Of a stretch of DNA of 64,000 nt, positions 63,569 through 64,000 are shown one piece after another. The number at the start of each line of letters is the position of its first letter. Position 1 is the stretch's first letter. Where the stretch lies: NCBI RefSeq assembly GCF_017565645.3, contig NZ_CP086136.1:5563501-5627500 (forward strand), written 5' to 3'. The stretch comes from Bradyrhizobium barranii subsp. barranii (lineage in GTDB: Bacteria; Pseudomonadota; Alphaproteobacteria; Rhizobiales; Xanthobacteraceae). Both the position numbers and the translations under genes were made by a program. Under the pieces are notes generated by a model, which was not told the origin of the DNA, ran no database searches, and saw only the letters and a program-made list of their open reading frames with translations.

Positions 63569-64000
63569 GGTTGATCTGCTGACCGAAGAGTGTGGCCTGG
63601 GTTGCACCCTGACCGATGTTGCCGGACGAGCCCCATTGATCGATGCCGCTGCCGCGCACGTCGATCCAGAACAGCCAGTCCTTCTGCTCCCTGAAGCGCG
63701 CAGCCGGTGCCTTGGTCGGAGCCGCCCGATCGATCGCGGCGAAGGCGTCATCGATCCGCGAGGAGCCGCGCCCGCGGCCGCCGGTCCGGCCGGGGCCGCC
63801 GTCGCCCGAATAGGCGTTCAAACTTTGAGAACCGGGCTGCTGACCGGATTTGGGCTTGTCGTCCTCATCGCCGTCGGGCGCGGCGGCGGAATTGACGCGC
63901 AGTCCGCCCGCGCCTGGCGTGATGTATTGCCCGCCGTCGCTGAACCCTTCGGAAATCGCGGTGTCAATCGAACCGGAGATCGCCTGTCCCGAACTCTGCG
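63569..64000 (-). pseudogene. Autotransporter-type protein, 5' part (runs off window)
   Basis: The frame is open from the window edge. It starts as a Gly/Ser/Asp-rich passenger or linker (SLNAYSGDGGPGRTGGRGRG) and enters the barrel with REQKDWLFWIDVRGSGIDQW and FGQQIN at the IS junction. It continues LLSGLTY in the 3' part. The start codon and most of the passenger lie beyond 64000. Confidence 0.75.

Overview
The window reads as an IS-rich, composite region of an alphaproteobacterial chromosome, most likely Bradyrhizobium. The evidence is the high GC content, many short ORFs of types I associate with Bradyrhizobium, an F1-ATPase inhibitor zeta subunit, an RlpA lipoprotein and P4-type integrases beside tRNA-Ser. 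Genus is inferred from family recognition, not from a search.

Layout. (1) 1-7429: an RsbRD-type histidine kinase, small Bradyrhizobium-type ORFs, a complete IS66-family element (copy 1) splitting one of them, and a P4-like integrase ending an older island. (2) 7430-46133: an integrative island bounded by a 14-bp direct repeat. One copy is the 3' end of a CCA-encoding tRNA-Ser(UGA) gene; the other lies upstream of the first integrase. A second integrase sits beside the tRNA, so two islands appear to have been inserted in tandem at the same tRNA. (3) 46210-64000: chromosome-like DNA with a copper/quinone oxidase cluster (tyrosinase-like, LodA-like, LodB-like, multicopper oxidase, DJ-1/PfpI), then housekeeping genes (zeta inhibitor, UPF0114, RlpA) and an autotransporter-type barrel gene split by IS66 copy 3.

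Island cargo. The most unusual cargo is a minus-strand run of a gluzincin-type metallopeptidase, a metzincin, a small protein, a trypsin-like protease (split by IS256) and a small C-terminally hydrophobic protein. Other conflict-type genes are a trypsin-like/PIN-domain pair with ATGA overlap, a HEPN/Toprim protein, a putative HEPN-motif protein, a cyclase-TPR protein and a decayed HExxH metallopeptidase next to a small membrane protein. A RepA-like helicase gene ends in a GTAGC repeat/cruciform array.

Mobile elements. There are three 3161-bp IS66 copies with identical proteins and 8-bp target duplications, two 1617-bp IS1380 copies in opposite orientation plus a solo end, one IS256 and one IS3-family element. 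In four cases (both IS66-split genes with recognisable products, IS256 and one IS1380) removing the element and one target copy restores a continuous reading frame. This shows what was broken and that the insertions are recent. The oxidase cluster carries separate frameshifts in the LodB-like and multicopper oxidase genes, which reflect either decay or sequence error.
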